Assembly: GCA_038326775.1 (NCBI GenBank)
Contig: JBBQKJ010000098.1
Span: 1 to 6,169, forward strand
DNA: 6,169 bases
From: DYIU01 sp038326775
GTDB lineage: Bacteria > Actinomycetota > Geothermincolia > Fen-727 > Anoxymicrobiaceae
Direction: 5' to 3'
The notes beneath the pieces are model-generated. The model was not told the origin of the DNA and did no database searches. It saw nothing but the letters and a program-made list of their open reading frames with translations. A program made the position numbers and the translations under genes. Below are positions 1-6,169 of the stretch, piece by piece (the first letter of the stretch is position 1; every line of letters begins with the position of its first letter).

Positions 1-209
1 GGCAGTACTGTTCCGTCCTCACCTCCTCGGCTAGCTCGTGGAGCCACCCCTCTACCCCGTGCTCCTCGATGTCCGAAAAGGTCTGTCCATCCACCCCCGG
101 TGCCCCGCCGTTTGAGCGGGCTAGCCGGTAGGCGAACTCCAATCTCCCTTCCTCCCTTTGCTCACTCGTGAAGCGTACCCGAACCAGGGCCCCTTCCCTC
201 CACCGGCAT
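1..209 (-). pseudogene. Group II intron reverse transcriptase/maturase, N-terminal fragment, probably frameshifted
   Basis: Translating the minus strand from 169 to 1 gives an open frame containing EFAYRLA, SNGGAPGVDGQTF and a following WLHELAEEV segment. This is the classic N-terminal block of group II intron reverse transcriptases, which act in retrohoming and as splicing maturases. The rest lies beyond the left edge. That frame has an in-frame stop at 211-209 and no ATG. The only plausible ATG (209-207) is in another frame, encodes MPVEGRGPGSGTLHE and stops at 164-162. MPVEGRGPGS-like starts are familiar in this family, but normally some 70-80 residues, from memory, precede the SNGG block; here only about 30 fit. 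I infer an internal deletion with a frameshift, so the gene is probably inactive. A downstream TTG start in the same frame is possible but would give an unusually short N-terminus. Confidence 0.75.
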
Positions 210-640
210 TACCCGGTTTCAACAGTACTATGAGCCCCTCCGACTCCTGCAGTGGCCGGGCCCCTTATCGTGTCCGTTGCCCGGGGGATTCCGGGCACCC
301 CTGCAGGTCTCCCGTGTTGCGCGTCGCCCTGTGTGTACATGCCATGCCCATTACCCCGGCGAGCGGTCCGGTCTTCATCTGTCGGTTTATCCGACCGGCC
401 CTGTCAGCCTTCGCCCATATCGGGGAGGCTCGGCGCTCGCATCGTGATTTTCGAGGCCTTCTCGGACTTCACTCGCGTTACGGCCTGCACACTTGCAAGC
501 CCTCCTTAAGAGGACAATTGTCCCTGGAGCTTCGACGGGTCGGTCACCCTTCCCACCGTCCAGGTAGCTACCGGGGTGAATCGACTATTCCCCGGGCCGG
601 ACTTTCACCGGCTAGGACGGCGCACCTTTGCACGGCGCCC
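1..640 (-). mobile_element. Group II intron, 5' portion (truncated by window edge)
   Basis: Read on the minus strand, this stretch has the hallmarks of a bacterial group II intron 5' region. A GTGCG-type start is followed by a stem with the GGTGAAAGTCC element (599-609). Conserved DI-DIII-like blocks follow, including the GTAACGCGAGTGAAG stretch near 470-485 and a GGAGTCGG...GCTCATAGTACT block (224-247). The reverse transcriptase coding region begins immediately afterwards. The 5' boundary is uncertain: the perfect GTGCG match starts at 625, but a GGCGCC...GGTGCGCC hairpin reaches about 639. The 3' half, with domains V and VI, lies outside the window, so whether the intron can splice cannot be judged. 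I do not assign a structural class. Identification rests on remembered conserved blocks plus the adjoining reverse transcriptase. Confidence 0.8.
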
Positions 641-642
641 CC

Positions 643-657
643 GATATCCTTCATATC
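643..657. repeat. Small inverted repeat at the intron 5' flank
   Basis: GATAT and ATATC arms flank a five-base loop directly beside the inferred intron 5' boundary. Some group II introns, notably class C, insert just after stem-loops. This arm is short and AT-rich, so the link to target choice is speculative. Confidence 0.3.
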
Positions 658-719
658 AGGCAGTTGGCAATTGTTTGGCAAACCCGGAATCCAAGCCAAG
701 ACCAATACCTGCCGGAACC

Positions 720-744
720 CTAAGAAATGGCTTAAACAAGCCAT
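720..744 (-). terminator. Candidate terminator behind tRNA-Ser
   Basis: On the minus strand, starting five bases after the encoded CCA, there is a perfect seven-base stem (ATGGCTT / AAGCCAT) with a four-base GTTT loop, followed by the weak T-rich run TTCTTA. Position and shape suit an intrinsic terminator for the tRNA transcript. The stem is only moderately GC-rich and the T-run is interrupted, so it may be weak or may instead help 3' processing. Confidence 0.4.
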
Positions 745-748
745 ACGC

Positions 749-836
749 TGGCGGAGGGAGGGGGATTCGAACCCCCGGAGCCTTGCGGCTCAACGGTTTT
801 CAAGACCGTCGCAATCGTCCACTCTGCCATCCCTCC
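749..836 (-). tRNA. tRNA-Ser(UGA)
   Basis: The minus strand folds as a class II tRNA. The seven-base acceptor stem GGAGGGA / TCCCTCC pairs fully. The anticodon loop CTTGAAA sits between CGGT and ACCG stem strands, giving anticodon UGA (reads UCA and UCG/UCU family codons by wobble, mainly UCA). A long variable arm containing GAGCC-GCAA-GGCTC is typical of serine tRNAs. The T arm has CGGGGGTTCGAATCCCCC. The discriminator base is G (752), as expected for tRNA-Ser, and CCA is encoded at 751-749. It is transcribed away from the enzyme operon and towards the group II intron. Confidence 0.96.
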
Positions 837-843
837 GGTTCAT

Positions 844-851
844 ATTTTATA
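844..851 (-). promoter_or_regulatory. Candidate -10 element for tRNA-Ser
   Basis: The minus-strand sequence TATAAAAT lies eight bases before the mature 5' end of the tRNA, an AT-rich island in otherwise GC-rich DNA. It resembles a sigma-70 -10 box and would give a very short 5' leader. I see no convincing -35 box at the right distance, so this is tentative. Confidence 0.35.
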
Positions 852-920
852 TCATCGTATAGAGGCGGGCTGTTCTGATACGATTGTTGTGGACGGCAGT
901 ATGGCTACCGGAGGCGGGAA

Positions 921-1103
921 ATGGACGATGAGAGCCATTCGGCAGGCGCCGGCGCATCGACCGCGATGAGTTGCAGGACCTTGTTCTTAATAGCGGCGGT
1001 CCCGCTGGTGCTGGCACTCGCTGGATTGGCCGTCCTGGCAGTAATGCTGGTCGGTGCCTCCAACGGCAGCGTTCTTCAACTTCGAGAAAGCGCACTGTAC
1101 TGA
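921..1103 (+). CDS. Small single-span membrane protein, function unknown
   Basis: This encodes 60 residues. A good ribosome binding site (GGAGGCGGG, about 910-918) stands just before ATG 921. The first 19 residues are polar and low in complexity (Ser, Ala, Gly). Residues about 20-45 form one strongly hydrophobic segment rich in Leu, Ala and Val, long enough for a single transmembrane helix, followed by a short polar tail ending RESALY. No lipobox is apparent: the only Cys (residue 18) precedes the hydrophobic stretch, so an uncleaved membrane anchor is likelier than a lipoprotein. I recognise no family. It ends 31 bases before the likely hydrolase start and is probably co-transcribed. Evidence that it is real is the ribosome binding site plus the coherent membrane segment; a chance frame remains possible. 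Confidence 0.55.
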   Translation: MDDESHSAGAGASTAMSCRTLFLIAAVPLVLALAGLAVLAVMLVGASNGSVLQLRESALY

Positions 1104-1121
1104 GATGATATAACCCGGCGC

Positions 1122-1128
1122 AAGGGGG
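1122..1128 (+). promoter_or_regulatory. Ribosome binding site deciding the hydrolase start
   Basis: The AAGGGGG run abuts ATG 1129 with no spacing but lies six bases before the in-frame ATG at 1135. Normal Shine-Dalgarno spacing therefore favours 1135 as the start, removing two residues (MT) from the longer reading. Confidence 0.55.
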
Positions 1129-1134
1129 ATGACT

Positions 1135-2355
1135 ATGAGCGGCTCGACCAGGAAGCAGTTTTTCCTAGATGATGAGCAGATGGACTTCGAGATACAGTGC
1201 GTCCTCGGAGGCTGTTACTACGGGTCGGCGGACGCGGGAGAGGTGCTGGCCACGGCTGTGCGCCTGAAGGAAGGCGACTGCGAGAGCTGGTACCAGGAGT
1301 GGCTGGTAACCGCCGAGCGGGTCCAGAAGTACGCCAGGCAGTCGGCTGCCGCGGGCAACCGCGTGAGCGCGCGCCGCGCCTACCTGCGGGCGGCAAGCTA
1401 CTACGGGGCCTCCATAAGCATGATAGACGGCACCGACGACCCCTCGCGGGGCGTCCCCACCTGGAAGCGCCACTTGAAGTGCTTCGACGAGTTCTGTTCG
1501 CTGCTGGACCCGCCGGCCGAAAAGGTGAAAATCCCTTACGAGAAGACTCCAATGCCCGGGTACCTCTTCAAGCCCGACGAGTCGGGCGGCCCGTGGCCAA
1601 CCATCATCTTCAACAACGGCAGCGACGGGCCGACATGCGCCATGTGGGGCTCCGGCGTTGCCGGGGCGCTGGAGCGGGGGTATGCCGCCCTCGTCTTCGA
1701 CGGGCCGGGTCAGAACTCGATGTTGTGGCTCCACGACGTCGGGTTCCGTTACGACTGGGAGAAGGTCATTACGCCGGTGGTCGATTACCTGCTGGGGCGC
1801 GGCGAGGTCGACGCGAAGCGCATCGCGCTCTCCGGCATCAGCCAGGGCGGATACTGGGTCCTCCGAGCGCTCGCCTTCGAGAAGCGAATCGCGGCCGGTA
1901 TCGCCGACCCGGGAGTGATGGATGTATCTACCGTGATGAAGTCCAAGTTCCCCAAGGAGATGCTACAGCTGCTGGATGAGGGGAAGGAAAAGGATTTCAA
2001 CGACTTCATGGAGATGGTCATGAAGCAGCAGGGAGCCCGCAAGCGCCAGGAGCTCGAGTGGCGGATGAAGCCTTACGGCACTAAGATCTACTCGGAGTGG
2101 TTGAAATCGGCCTTGAAGTTCAATGCGCGCGACGTCATCAAGCAGGTCGAATGCCCCATGTTCATCGCCGACCCTGACGACGAGCAGTTCTGGCCGGGCC
2201 AACCCCGGGAGGTGTATGACGCCCTGGAGTGCCCCAAGACCATCGCGCGTTTCACCGCGGCGGAGGGCGCCAGCTGGCACTGCGAGCCCAAGGCCCGGAG
2301 CCTTTACGACCAGCGGATGTTTGACTGGCTGGCGACGGTCATGCCCGCGGGCTGA
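1135..2355 (+). CDS. Alpha/beta hydrolase, FrsA / 2,6-dihydroxypseudooxynicotine hydrolase-like
   Basis: The product has 406 residues if translation begins at ATG 1135 (408 from 1129). An all-helical N-terminal region (about 1-130) precedes an alpha/beta hydrolase core. The first core strand carries TIIFNNGSDG, the expected oxyanion-hole region, followed by LVFDGPGQN. The nucleophile elbow is SGISQGG with Ser236. The likely acid is Asp349 in ADPDDEQF (Asp346 and Asp348 are nearby alternatives), and the likely catalytic base is His382 in GASWHCEP, so a full Ser-Asp-His triad is visible. N-terminal helical domains of this kind occur in the family that includes the C-C bond hydrolase of nicotine breakdown and in FrsA-like proteins. 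No signal peptide is seen, so it is probably cytoplasmic. As first enzyme of the operon it may cleave an ester, lactone or beta-dicarbonyl. Superfamily is secure; the reaction is not. Confidence 0.88.
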   Translation: MSGSTRKQFFLDDEQMDFEIQCVLGGCYYGSADAGEVLATAVRLKEGDCESWYQEWLVTAERVQKYARQSAAAGNRVSARRAYLRAASYYGASISMIDGTDDPSRGVPTWKRHLKCFDEFCSLLDPPAEKVKIPYEKTPMPGYLFKPDESGGPWPTIIFNNGSDGPTCAMWGSGVAGALERGYAALVFDGPGQNSMLWLHDVGFRYDWEKVITPVVDYLLGRGEVDAKRIALSGISQGGYWVLRALAFEKRIAAGIADPGVMDVSTVMKSKFPKEMLQLLDEGKEKDFNDFMEMVMKQQGARKRQELEWRMKPYGTKIYSEWLKSALKFNARDVIKQVECPMFIADPDDEQFWPGQPREVYDALECPKTIARFTAAEGASWHCEPKARSLYDQRMFDWLATVMPAG

Positions 2356-2429
2356 GCCCGACGGAAAGAACGCGTATTGAGGTCTGATTCTTAGTTTACG
2401 CCCAGGATGCACCGACCGGGAGGTTCGCA

Positions 2430-4235
2430 ATGAGGCTTACCGGAGGGGAGATAGTTGTCGAGTCGCTCATCGCGCACGGGGTGCCTTACGCGATGGGGAT
2501 ACCGGGTCACGGGTGCCTGGGGCTCGCCGATGCTTTTCTGGGGCGCGAGGATCGTATCCGGGTCATCCAGGTTATGCAGGAGATGAGCGGAGTGCACATG
2601 GCCGACGGCTACTACCGTGCCTCGCGCAGGCCGCTTGCCGTCTTCACCAGCATCGGGCCGGGCGCCATCAACACCGCCATCGGCGCGGCGACCGCGTTCG
2701 TAGATTCGACCCCCGTTCTCGTCATCACGGGCTCGGCCCATACTCACATGCGCGGCAAAGGCCTCCTCCAGGAGATAGAGCGCACGCGCGACGATAGCTT
2801 CGAGCGCGTGCTGGAGCCGGTGGTCAAGCGCTCGATGCGGGTGGATACAGTGGAGCAGGTCACGTCCATCATGAAGCGCGCCTTCAACGTGATGATGACC
2901 GGGCGGCGCGGGCCGGTGAACGTGGTGCTGCCGATGGACGTGCAGAGCGCCACGGCCGACGTGAGCATACCGAAGCCCGCGGGTTCGGCGCCCACGGGGA
3001 AGGTGATGGGAGACCCTGACGAGATCGCGCGCGCGGCAAAGCTCCTTGCCGGGGCGAAGCGGCCGGTCATCCTGGCGGGCGGCGGCGTTGCGGCGGCCGG
3101 GGCGGAGGAAGCTCTGCGCCGGTTGGCCGAGCTGAAGGGCGCGGCCGTCGTAACCACTATGGCGGGCAAGAGTTGTTTCCCCGAGGACCACCCGCTCTAC
3201 GCCTGGCACACCGGCTCGAAAGGCACCACGGTCGGCCTTCGCATGACCTCGACCGCCGACGTGCTGCTGGCGGTAGGCTGCCGGTTCGCCGACGAGACGG
3301 CATGCTCTTTCCGGCCGGGGGTGGCGTTCAGCATCCCACCTACTAAGCTCGTCCACGTGGACATAGACCCCTACGAGATAGGCAAGAACTACCCTGTAGA
3401 GGTCGGTATCGTCGGGGACGCGGCATCGGTGCTCGACGCCCTGACATCGGAGCTCGAAGGCATCGCGGCCAGGAGAGATATTCAGAACCCGGCGTTCCTG
3501 CGCGAGCTCGCCCGCGAGCAGAAGAAGTGGGCGCGCCAGGTGGAAAAGCAGCAGTCCGTGAAGACGAAGCTGCCGACCATCTCACAGCTGCTGGGCGAGC
3601 TGCGCGGCGCGATGAAGCGCGACGCGTACCTCGTCACCTCGTCGGGCAACACCCAGGCGCAGGCGATGCAGGAGTTCCCGTTTTACGTGCCCGGCACCTG
3701 CATAACCACGGGCGGGTTTTCGACGATGGGGTTCACCCTTCCGGCGGCCATCGGGGTCAAGCTGGCCAAACCTGACAGGCAGGTGGTCGGGCTCACGGGC
3801 GACGGCGATTTCCTGATGACCATGCAGGAGATGGCGACGGCGGTCCAGTTGGGGACACCGGTGGTCATCGTTGTCGCGAACAACCAGGGGTGGCTGGCCA
3901 TCAAGGACCTTCAGATGGACGCCTACGGGAAAAAGCGCGGTGTCGCGGTGGACTTCACCACCCCGGACGGAAAGATCTATTCGCCCGACATCGCCGCCGC
4001 GGCGAAGGCGTTCGGCCTGCACGCCCAGAAGGTCAACACCCGCGCAGGGATTGGCCCCGCGGTGAAGAAGGCGCTTGCGGCGAGGAAGCCCGCGCTCGTG
4101 GAGGTGGTCGTGCACCGGGACTACCCGCACTCCGGGAGCCCCGCCCTTGGCTGGTGGGACGTGCCGGTGCCCGCGTACCTGAAGGACCGGCGCGCCGCCT
4201 ACGAGAAGGCGCGCGGCGAGGAAAAGCTCTATTAG
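2430..4235 (+). CDS. Thiamine-diphosphate-dependent enzyme, acetolactate synthase-like
   Basis: This 601-residue protein has the three-domain layout of the acetolactate synthase / IolD / sulfoacetaldehyde acetyltransferase group: a pyrimidine-binding domain (about 1-165), a central domain (about 190-330, with the VHVDIDPYEIGKN block) and a pyrophosphate-binding domain (about 375-540). The catalytic glutamate is Glu51 in MQEMSGVHMADGY. The TPP and Mg motif runs from GDGD (457-460) to Asn484-Asn485, with the usual 24 residues between GDG and NN. The segment before it (428-435, GGFSTMGF) also matches the family. Such enzymes form or break C-C bonds next to a carbonyl. The start is supported by GGGAGG seven bases upstream. 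The C-terminal tail (WWDVPVPAYL, 575-584) is unlike typical acetolactate synthases and recalls IolD from memory. No small regulatory subunit gene is adjacent, which argues against biosynthetic acetolactate synthase. Decarboxylase, carboligase or C-C hydrolase are all possible. Confidence 0.92.
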   Translation: MRLTGGEIVVESLIAHGVPYAMGIPGHGCLGLADAFLGREDRIRVIQVMQEMSGVHMADGYYRASRRPLAVFTSIGPGAINTAIGAATAFVDSTPVLVITGSAHTHMRGKGLLQEIERTRDDSFERVLEPVVKRSMRVDTVEQVTSIMKRAFNVMMTGRRGPVNVVLPMDVQSATADVSIPKPAGSAPTGKVMGDPDEIARAAKLLAGAKRPVILAGGGVAAAGAEEALRRLAELKGAAVVTTMAGKSCFPEDHPLYAWHTGSKGTTVGLRMTSTADVLLAVGCRFADETACSFRPGVAFSIPPTKLVHVDIDPYEIGKNYPVEVGIVGDAASVLDALTSELEGIAARRDIQNPAFLRELAREQKKWARQVEKQQSVKTKLPTISQLLGELRGAMKRDAYLVTSSGNTQAQAMQEFPFYVPGTCITTGGFSTMGFTLPAAIGVKLAKPDRQVVGLTGDGDFLMTMQEMATAVQLGTPVVIVVANNQGWLAIKDLQMDAYGKKRGVAVDFTTPDGKIYSPDIAAAAKAFGLHAQKVNTRAGIGPAVKKALAARKPALVEVVVHRDYPHSGSPALGWWDVPVPAYLKDRRAAYEKARGEEKLY

Positions 4236-4262
4236 ACAAACCGGACACAAGGAAGGCGGCAG

Positions 4263-5651
4263 ATGGCAAAGCTCCCCGTTGTCTCGTCGAAGCCGAAGCT
4301 GGCGGTCCAGTACATCCTGGACGCGGAGAAGCTCAAGAGCGTCCCGGGCCTGCGCGGTTTCGTGGGCAGGGTGCGCAAGACAATTCGCTCCCTGGGGTTC
4401 GAGCTCACCGAGTTCGGGCCCGACATCGACTCCGACGCGATAGCCGCGAACGCGCGGTCGTGCGCGGGTCAGCACGCCGGGTTCCTGGGCATCACTTTCA
4501 CCGGGACCAGCGCGAGGCAGACCGCGGCTATCGGGGCGTTCCGCGGGCCGGTGGCTGTCTGGTACTTCCCAGAGACCGAGTGGTGGAGCATGGCCTCCGC
4601 CGGCTCGGGGCTCGGCTACCTGCAAGACGAGGCCGACGAAAACCCGGCCCTGAGCGTCGCGGCCGTCTGGGGCGACCCGGAGGACCCGGCTGCGCTCGAG
4701 CGCCTGGAGCGGTTCGCGCGGGCGGCCCACACCGTCTTCGCGATGCGGCGCGAGAAGATAGGCCTCGTCGGCGGCTCCTACTGCGAGGTGATGCCGGCGA
4801 GCAACTGGCATCCCGATACCCTGACAAGCCGTCTCGGGCCTGCCTACACCGAGCTCGACATCTCGCTCCTGGTGCGGGAGCTCGACACGGTGGGCAACGC
4901 GGCGGCCAACGGGCTGGTGCGAAGGCTCGCAGGCGCCGGCATGAAGCTCCCCGATGACGATGCGTCGCTAGAGGTGATAAGGAGGTCGGCTCGCGTGTCG
5001 TTAGCGCTTGAGCGCCTGCAGGAGAGGTTCGGGCTGACCGGTGTCGCCATGAACTGCTACGGCGGGCCCGACCCCGAAGGCTACACAGGGGTGCTGGGCT
5101 GCTGCGGGGCGAGCGGCTGCCTCAAGGGGCACGCGCTGGGCTCGGTGGTGGTCGGCTGCGAGAGCGACGTGGTCCAGACCGCGCAGCAGATGATGTTCCG
5201 CCACCTGCTGGGCACCGTCCCGTGCATGGCGGACCCGTGGATGGTGGACAAGGGCGTGCTTCTCGCCGGCACGTGCGGAGGGCCGGCCGGGCTGGCTCCG
5301 GGGCCGGAGAGCGTTTCAATCGAGGCGGGCACCTTGATGAGCCTCTACAAGGTCGGTGTGTTGGGGGTGTGCTTCCCGAAGATAGAGAAGGCGGGCGCGA
5401 TAGTGGCGCGCCTCAAGGGGCGGTGGCTCGACAGCATGGTCGTGTCGACCGGCGCGTTCCTGGGCTCCGACAGCACCACGATCCCGGGAAGGCTGTGCCT
5501 GAAGGTGAAGCTCGACGCCCCCGAGGCGTTCCTGGCGCGCGGCGCGGTGGGCAACCACTTCACTTTCCTTCCCACGGAGAACCCGGCGCGCGACATGGGG
5601 CGCCTGGAGATGCTCTGCGACCTCATGGATATTGAGCTCGATTACTGTTAG
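4263..5651 (+). CDS. L-fucose isomerase-like protein
   Basis: The 462-residue product belongs to the L-fucose/L-arabinose isomerase fold group, whose members interconvert aldoses and ketoses using a divalent metal, usually Mn. In E. coli FucI the metal ligands are Glu337, Asp361 and His528. Here Glu300 (in GCESD) and Asp324 (in MADPW) have the identical spacing of 24 residues, and His432 (in VGNHFTFL) fits the C-terminal ligand. The EKIGLVGG strand (about 162-169) is typical of the second Rossmann-like domain. The protein is well over 100 residues shorter than E. coli FucI, as is common for distant FucI-like proteins. A Cys-rich stretch near 278-287 (GVLGCCGASGC) is notable. The ribosome binding site AAGGAAGG precedes ATG 4263, which is 27 bases after the TPP enzyme stop. 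Fold and metal site are well supported; the sugar or sugar-like substrate is unknown. Confidence 0.85.
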   Translation: MAKLPVVSSKPKLAVQYILDAEKLKSVPGLRGFVGRVRKTIRSLGFELTEFGPDIDSDAIAANARSCAGQHAGFLGITFTGTSARQTAAIGAFRGPVAVWYFPETEWWSMASAGSGLGYLQDEADENPALSVAAVWGDPEDPAALERLERFARAAHTVFAMRREKIGLVGGSYCEVMPASNWHPDTLTSRLGPAYTELDISLLVRELDTVGNAAANGLVRRLAGAGMKLPDDDASLEVIRRSARVSLALERLQERFGLTGVAMNCYGGPDPEGYTGVLGCCGASGCLKGHALGSVVVGCESDVVQTAQQMMFRHLLGTVPCMADPWMVDKGVLLAGTCGGPAGLAPGPESVSIEAGTLMSLYKVGVLGVCFPKIEKAGAIVARLKGRWLDSMVVSTGAFLGSDSTTIPGRLCLKVKLDAPEAFLARGAVGNHFTFLPTENPARDMGRLEMLCDLMDIELDYC

Positions 5652-5662
5652 AGGAGGCGGCT

Positions 5663-6064
5663 ATGCCGTACGTAGACGCAGACCAGCTGCCGGCAGCTAG
5701 CGTTCCAAAGCCGTTCGAGCGCGAACTCAAGGTCGTGATGTCACCCGAGACCCACCCCGATGTCGATGGGTTCACCCTGCTTTTCTCGACGCTGGCCCCC
5801 GGAGGGGGTTGCACGGATGTCCACGCGCACGAGGATTCGGGAGAGCTGATGGTGGTCGCTTCAGGGCGCGGGCGGGCGTGGCTCGCCGGTGATGAATACG
5901 AGCTGAAGCCGGGGGCGGCGTTGTACGCGCCGCCGGGCGCCGAGCACAGGACGCTGAACGATAGCGCCGAGCCGCTCGAGCTCATCTGCGTCTTCGTCCC
6001 GCCGGCTCCCGCCGGCTACGTCGAGAAGATGATCGCCGGTTCATCATGGGGTCAGGGCCCATGA
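5663..6064 (+). CDS. Single-domain cupin protein
   Basis: This 133-residue protein carries both cupin motifs. Motif 1 gives His54, His56 and Glu61 (VHAHEDSGE), followed by the conserved SGRG turn. Motif 2 gives PPGAEHRTLN with His95 and Asn99. Three histidines and one glutamate therefore form an apparently complete metal site in a small beta-barrel. Members of this superfamily act as isomerases, epimerases, dioxygenases, decarboxylases or ligand sensors, so the motifs alone do not give the reaction. GGAGG seven bases before ATG 5663, and a gap of only 11 bases from the isomerase-like gene, support translation and co-transcription. No signal peptide is present. In this setting it may act on a sugar-like or diketo intermediate of the same pathway; that is inference. 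Confidence 0.88.
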   Translation: MPYVDADQLPAASVPKPFERELKVVMSPETHPDVDGFTLLFSTLAPGGGCTDVHAHEDSGELMVVASGRGRAWLAGDEYELKPGAALYAPPGAEHRTLNDSAEPLELICVFVPPAPAGYVEKMIAGSSWGQGP

Positions 6065-6169
6065 CCAGTAATAAATTAAAGGTGGCGGGACCCCAGATGA
6101 ACCCCCCGCAGTAAGGATTGACGTTGAGCACCGAGTTATGGGGATAGACGACGCGGGGCGCCCCCGGGA
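6065..6169. other. Short stretch after the cupin gene, no supported gene
   Basis: An AT-rich patch (6067-6080) follows the cupin stop, then GC-rich sequence. An imperfect GCGGG / CCCGC inverted repeat lies near 6086-6110, but it has no following T-run, so I do not call a terminator. ATG 6138 opens a frame that runs off the right edge (ten complete codons) with only a weak ribosome binding site. It may be the start of a next gene but cannot be supported. Confidence 0.4.

Noticed and set aside
158..862. Long plus-strand open frame (234 codons) with smaller overlapping ones at 252-509 and 576-878
   Set aside because: They run antisense to the group II intron RNA and through the tRNA-Ser gene. 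Such proline- and arginine-rich frames are a common artefact over structured GC-rich RNA genes.
847..1095. Minus-strand open frame of 82 codons between the tRNA and the hydrolase
   Set aside because: It overlaps the 60-residue membrane protein frame, is Arg/Pro-rich, and its far end runs into the presumed tRNA promoter. The plus-strand frame has the better ribosome binding site and a coherent membrane helix.
2391..3356. Minus-strand open frame of 321 codons
   Set aside because: It is antisense to the well-supported TPP enzyme gene and its product has no recognisable motif.
3582..4811. Minus-strand open frame of 409 codons
   Set aside because: It is fully antisense to the TPP enzyme and isomerase-like genes, has an Arg/Gly/Pro-rich low-information product, and shows no recognisable domain. 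It is a GC-rich shadow.
3890..4957. Plus-strand open frame of 355 codons
   Set aside because: It overlaps the end of the TPP enzyme and the first half of the isomerase-like gene in another frame. Its composition is that of a frame-shifted GC-rich gene.
6155..6164. GGGGCGCCCC palindrome near the right edge
   Set aside because: It is short and expected by chance in GC-rich DNA. No spacing, T-run or repeat partner supports an operator or terminator.
6138..6169. Possible start of a next gene
   Set aside because: Only ten complete codons are visible, with a weak ribosome binding site. This is too little to call.

Overview
The window is bacterial and GC-rich. It has strong Shine-Dalgarno sites before every main gene, a bacterial-type tRNA-Ser with an encoded CCA end, and a bacterial group II intron. 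The lineage cannot be fixed from this sequence. A high-GC anaerobe or thermophile from an actinobacterial, Firmicutes-like or Chloroflexi-like group would fit, but that is only an impression.

Left part (1-836, minus strand). Positions 1 to about 640 hold the 5' portion of a group II intron: its structured RNA domains, then the N-terminal piece of its reverse transcriptase/maturase, which runs off the left edge. The reverse transcriptase start looks broken: the ATG and the conserved protein lie in different frames, and the intervening N-terminal region seems too short. About 110 bases of spacer separate the intron from tRNA-Ser(UGA) at 749-836. The spacer contains a likely terminator hairpin behind the tRNA and a small hairpin at the intron boundary.

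Right part (921-6064, plus strand). Five genes run in the same direction with gaps of 11 to 74 bases and probably form one operon: a 60-residue single-span membrane protein, an alpha/beta hydrolase of the FrsA / 2,6-dihydroxypseudooxynicotine hydrolase type, a thiamine-diphosphate (TPP) enzyme of the acetolactate synthase-like superfamily, an L-fucose isomerase-like protein, and a small single-domain cupin. All four enzyme-like proteins keep the catalytic or metal-binding residues expected of their superfamilies.

Read together, a sugar-isomerase-fold protein, a TPP enzyme that makes or breaks C-C bonds, an alpha/beta hydrolase and a metal cupin suggest catabolism of a polyhydroxylated, possibly cyclic, carbon compound through keto or diketo intermediates. 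The resemblance to the logic of inositol breakdown is only an analogy, and the substrate cannot be read from the sequence. No transporter or regulator is visible, so the operon may continue beyond 6169.
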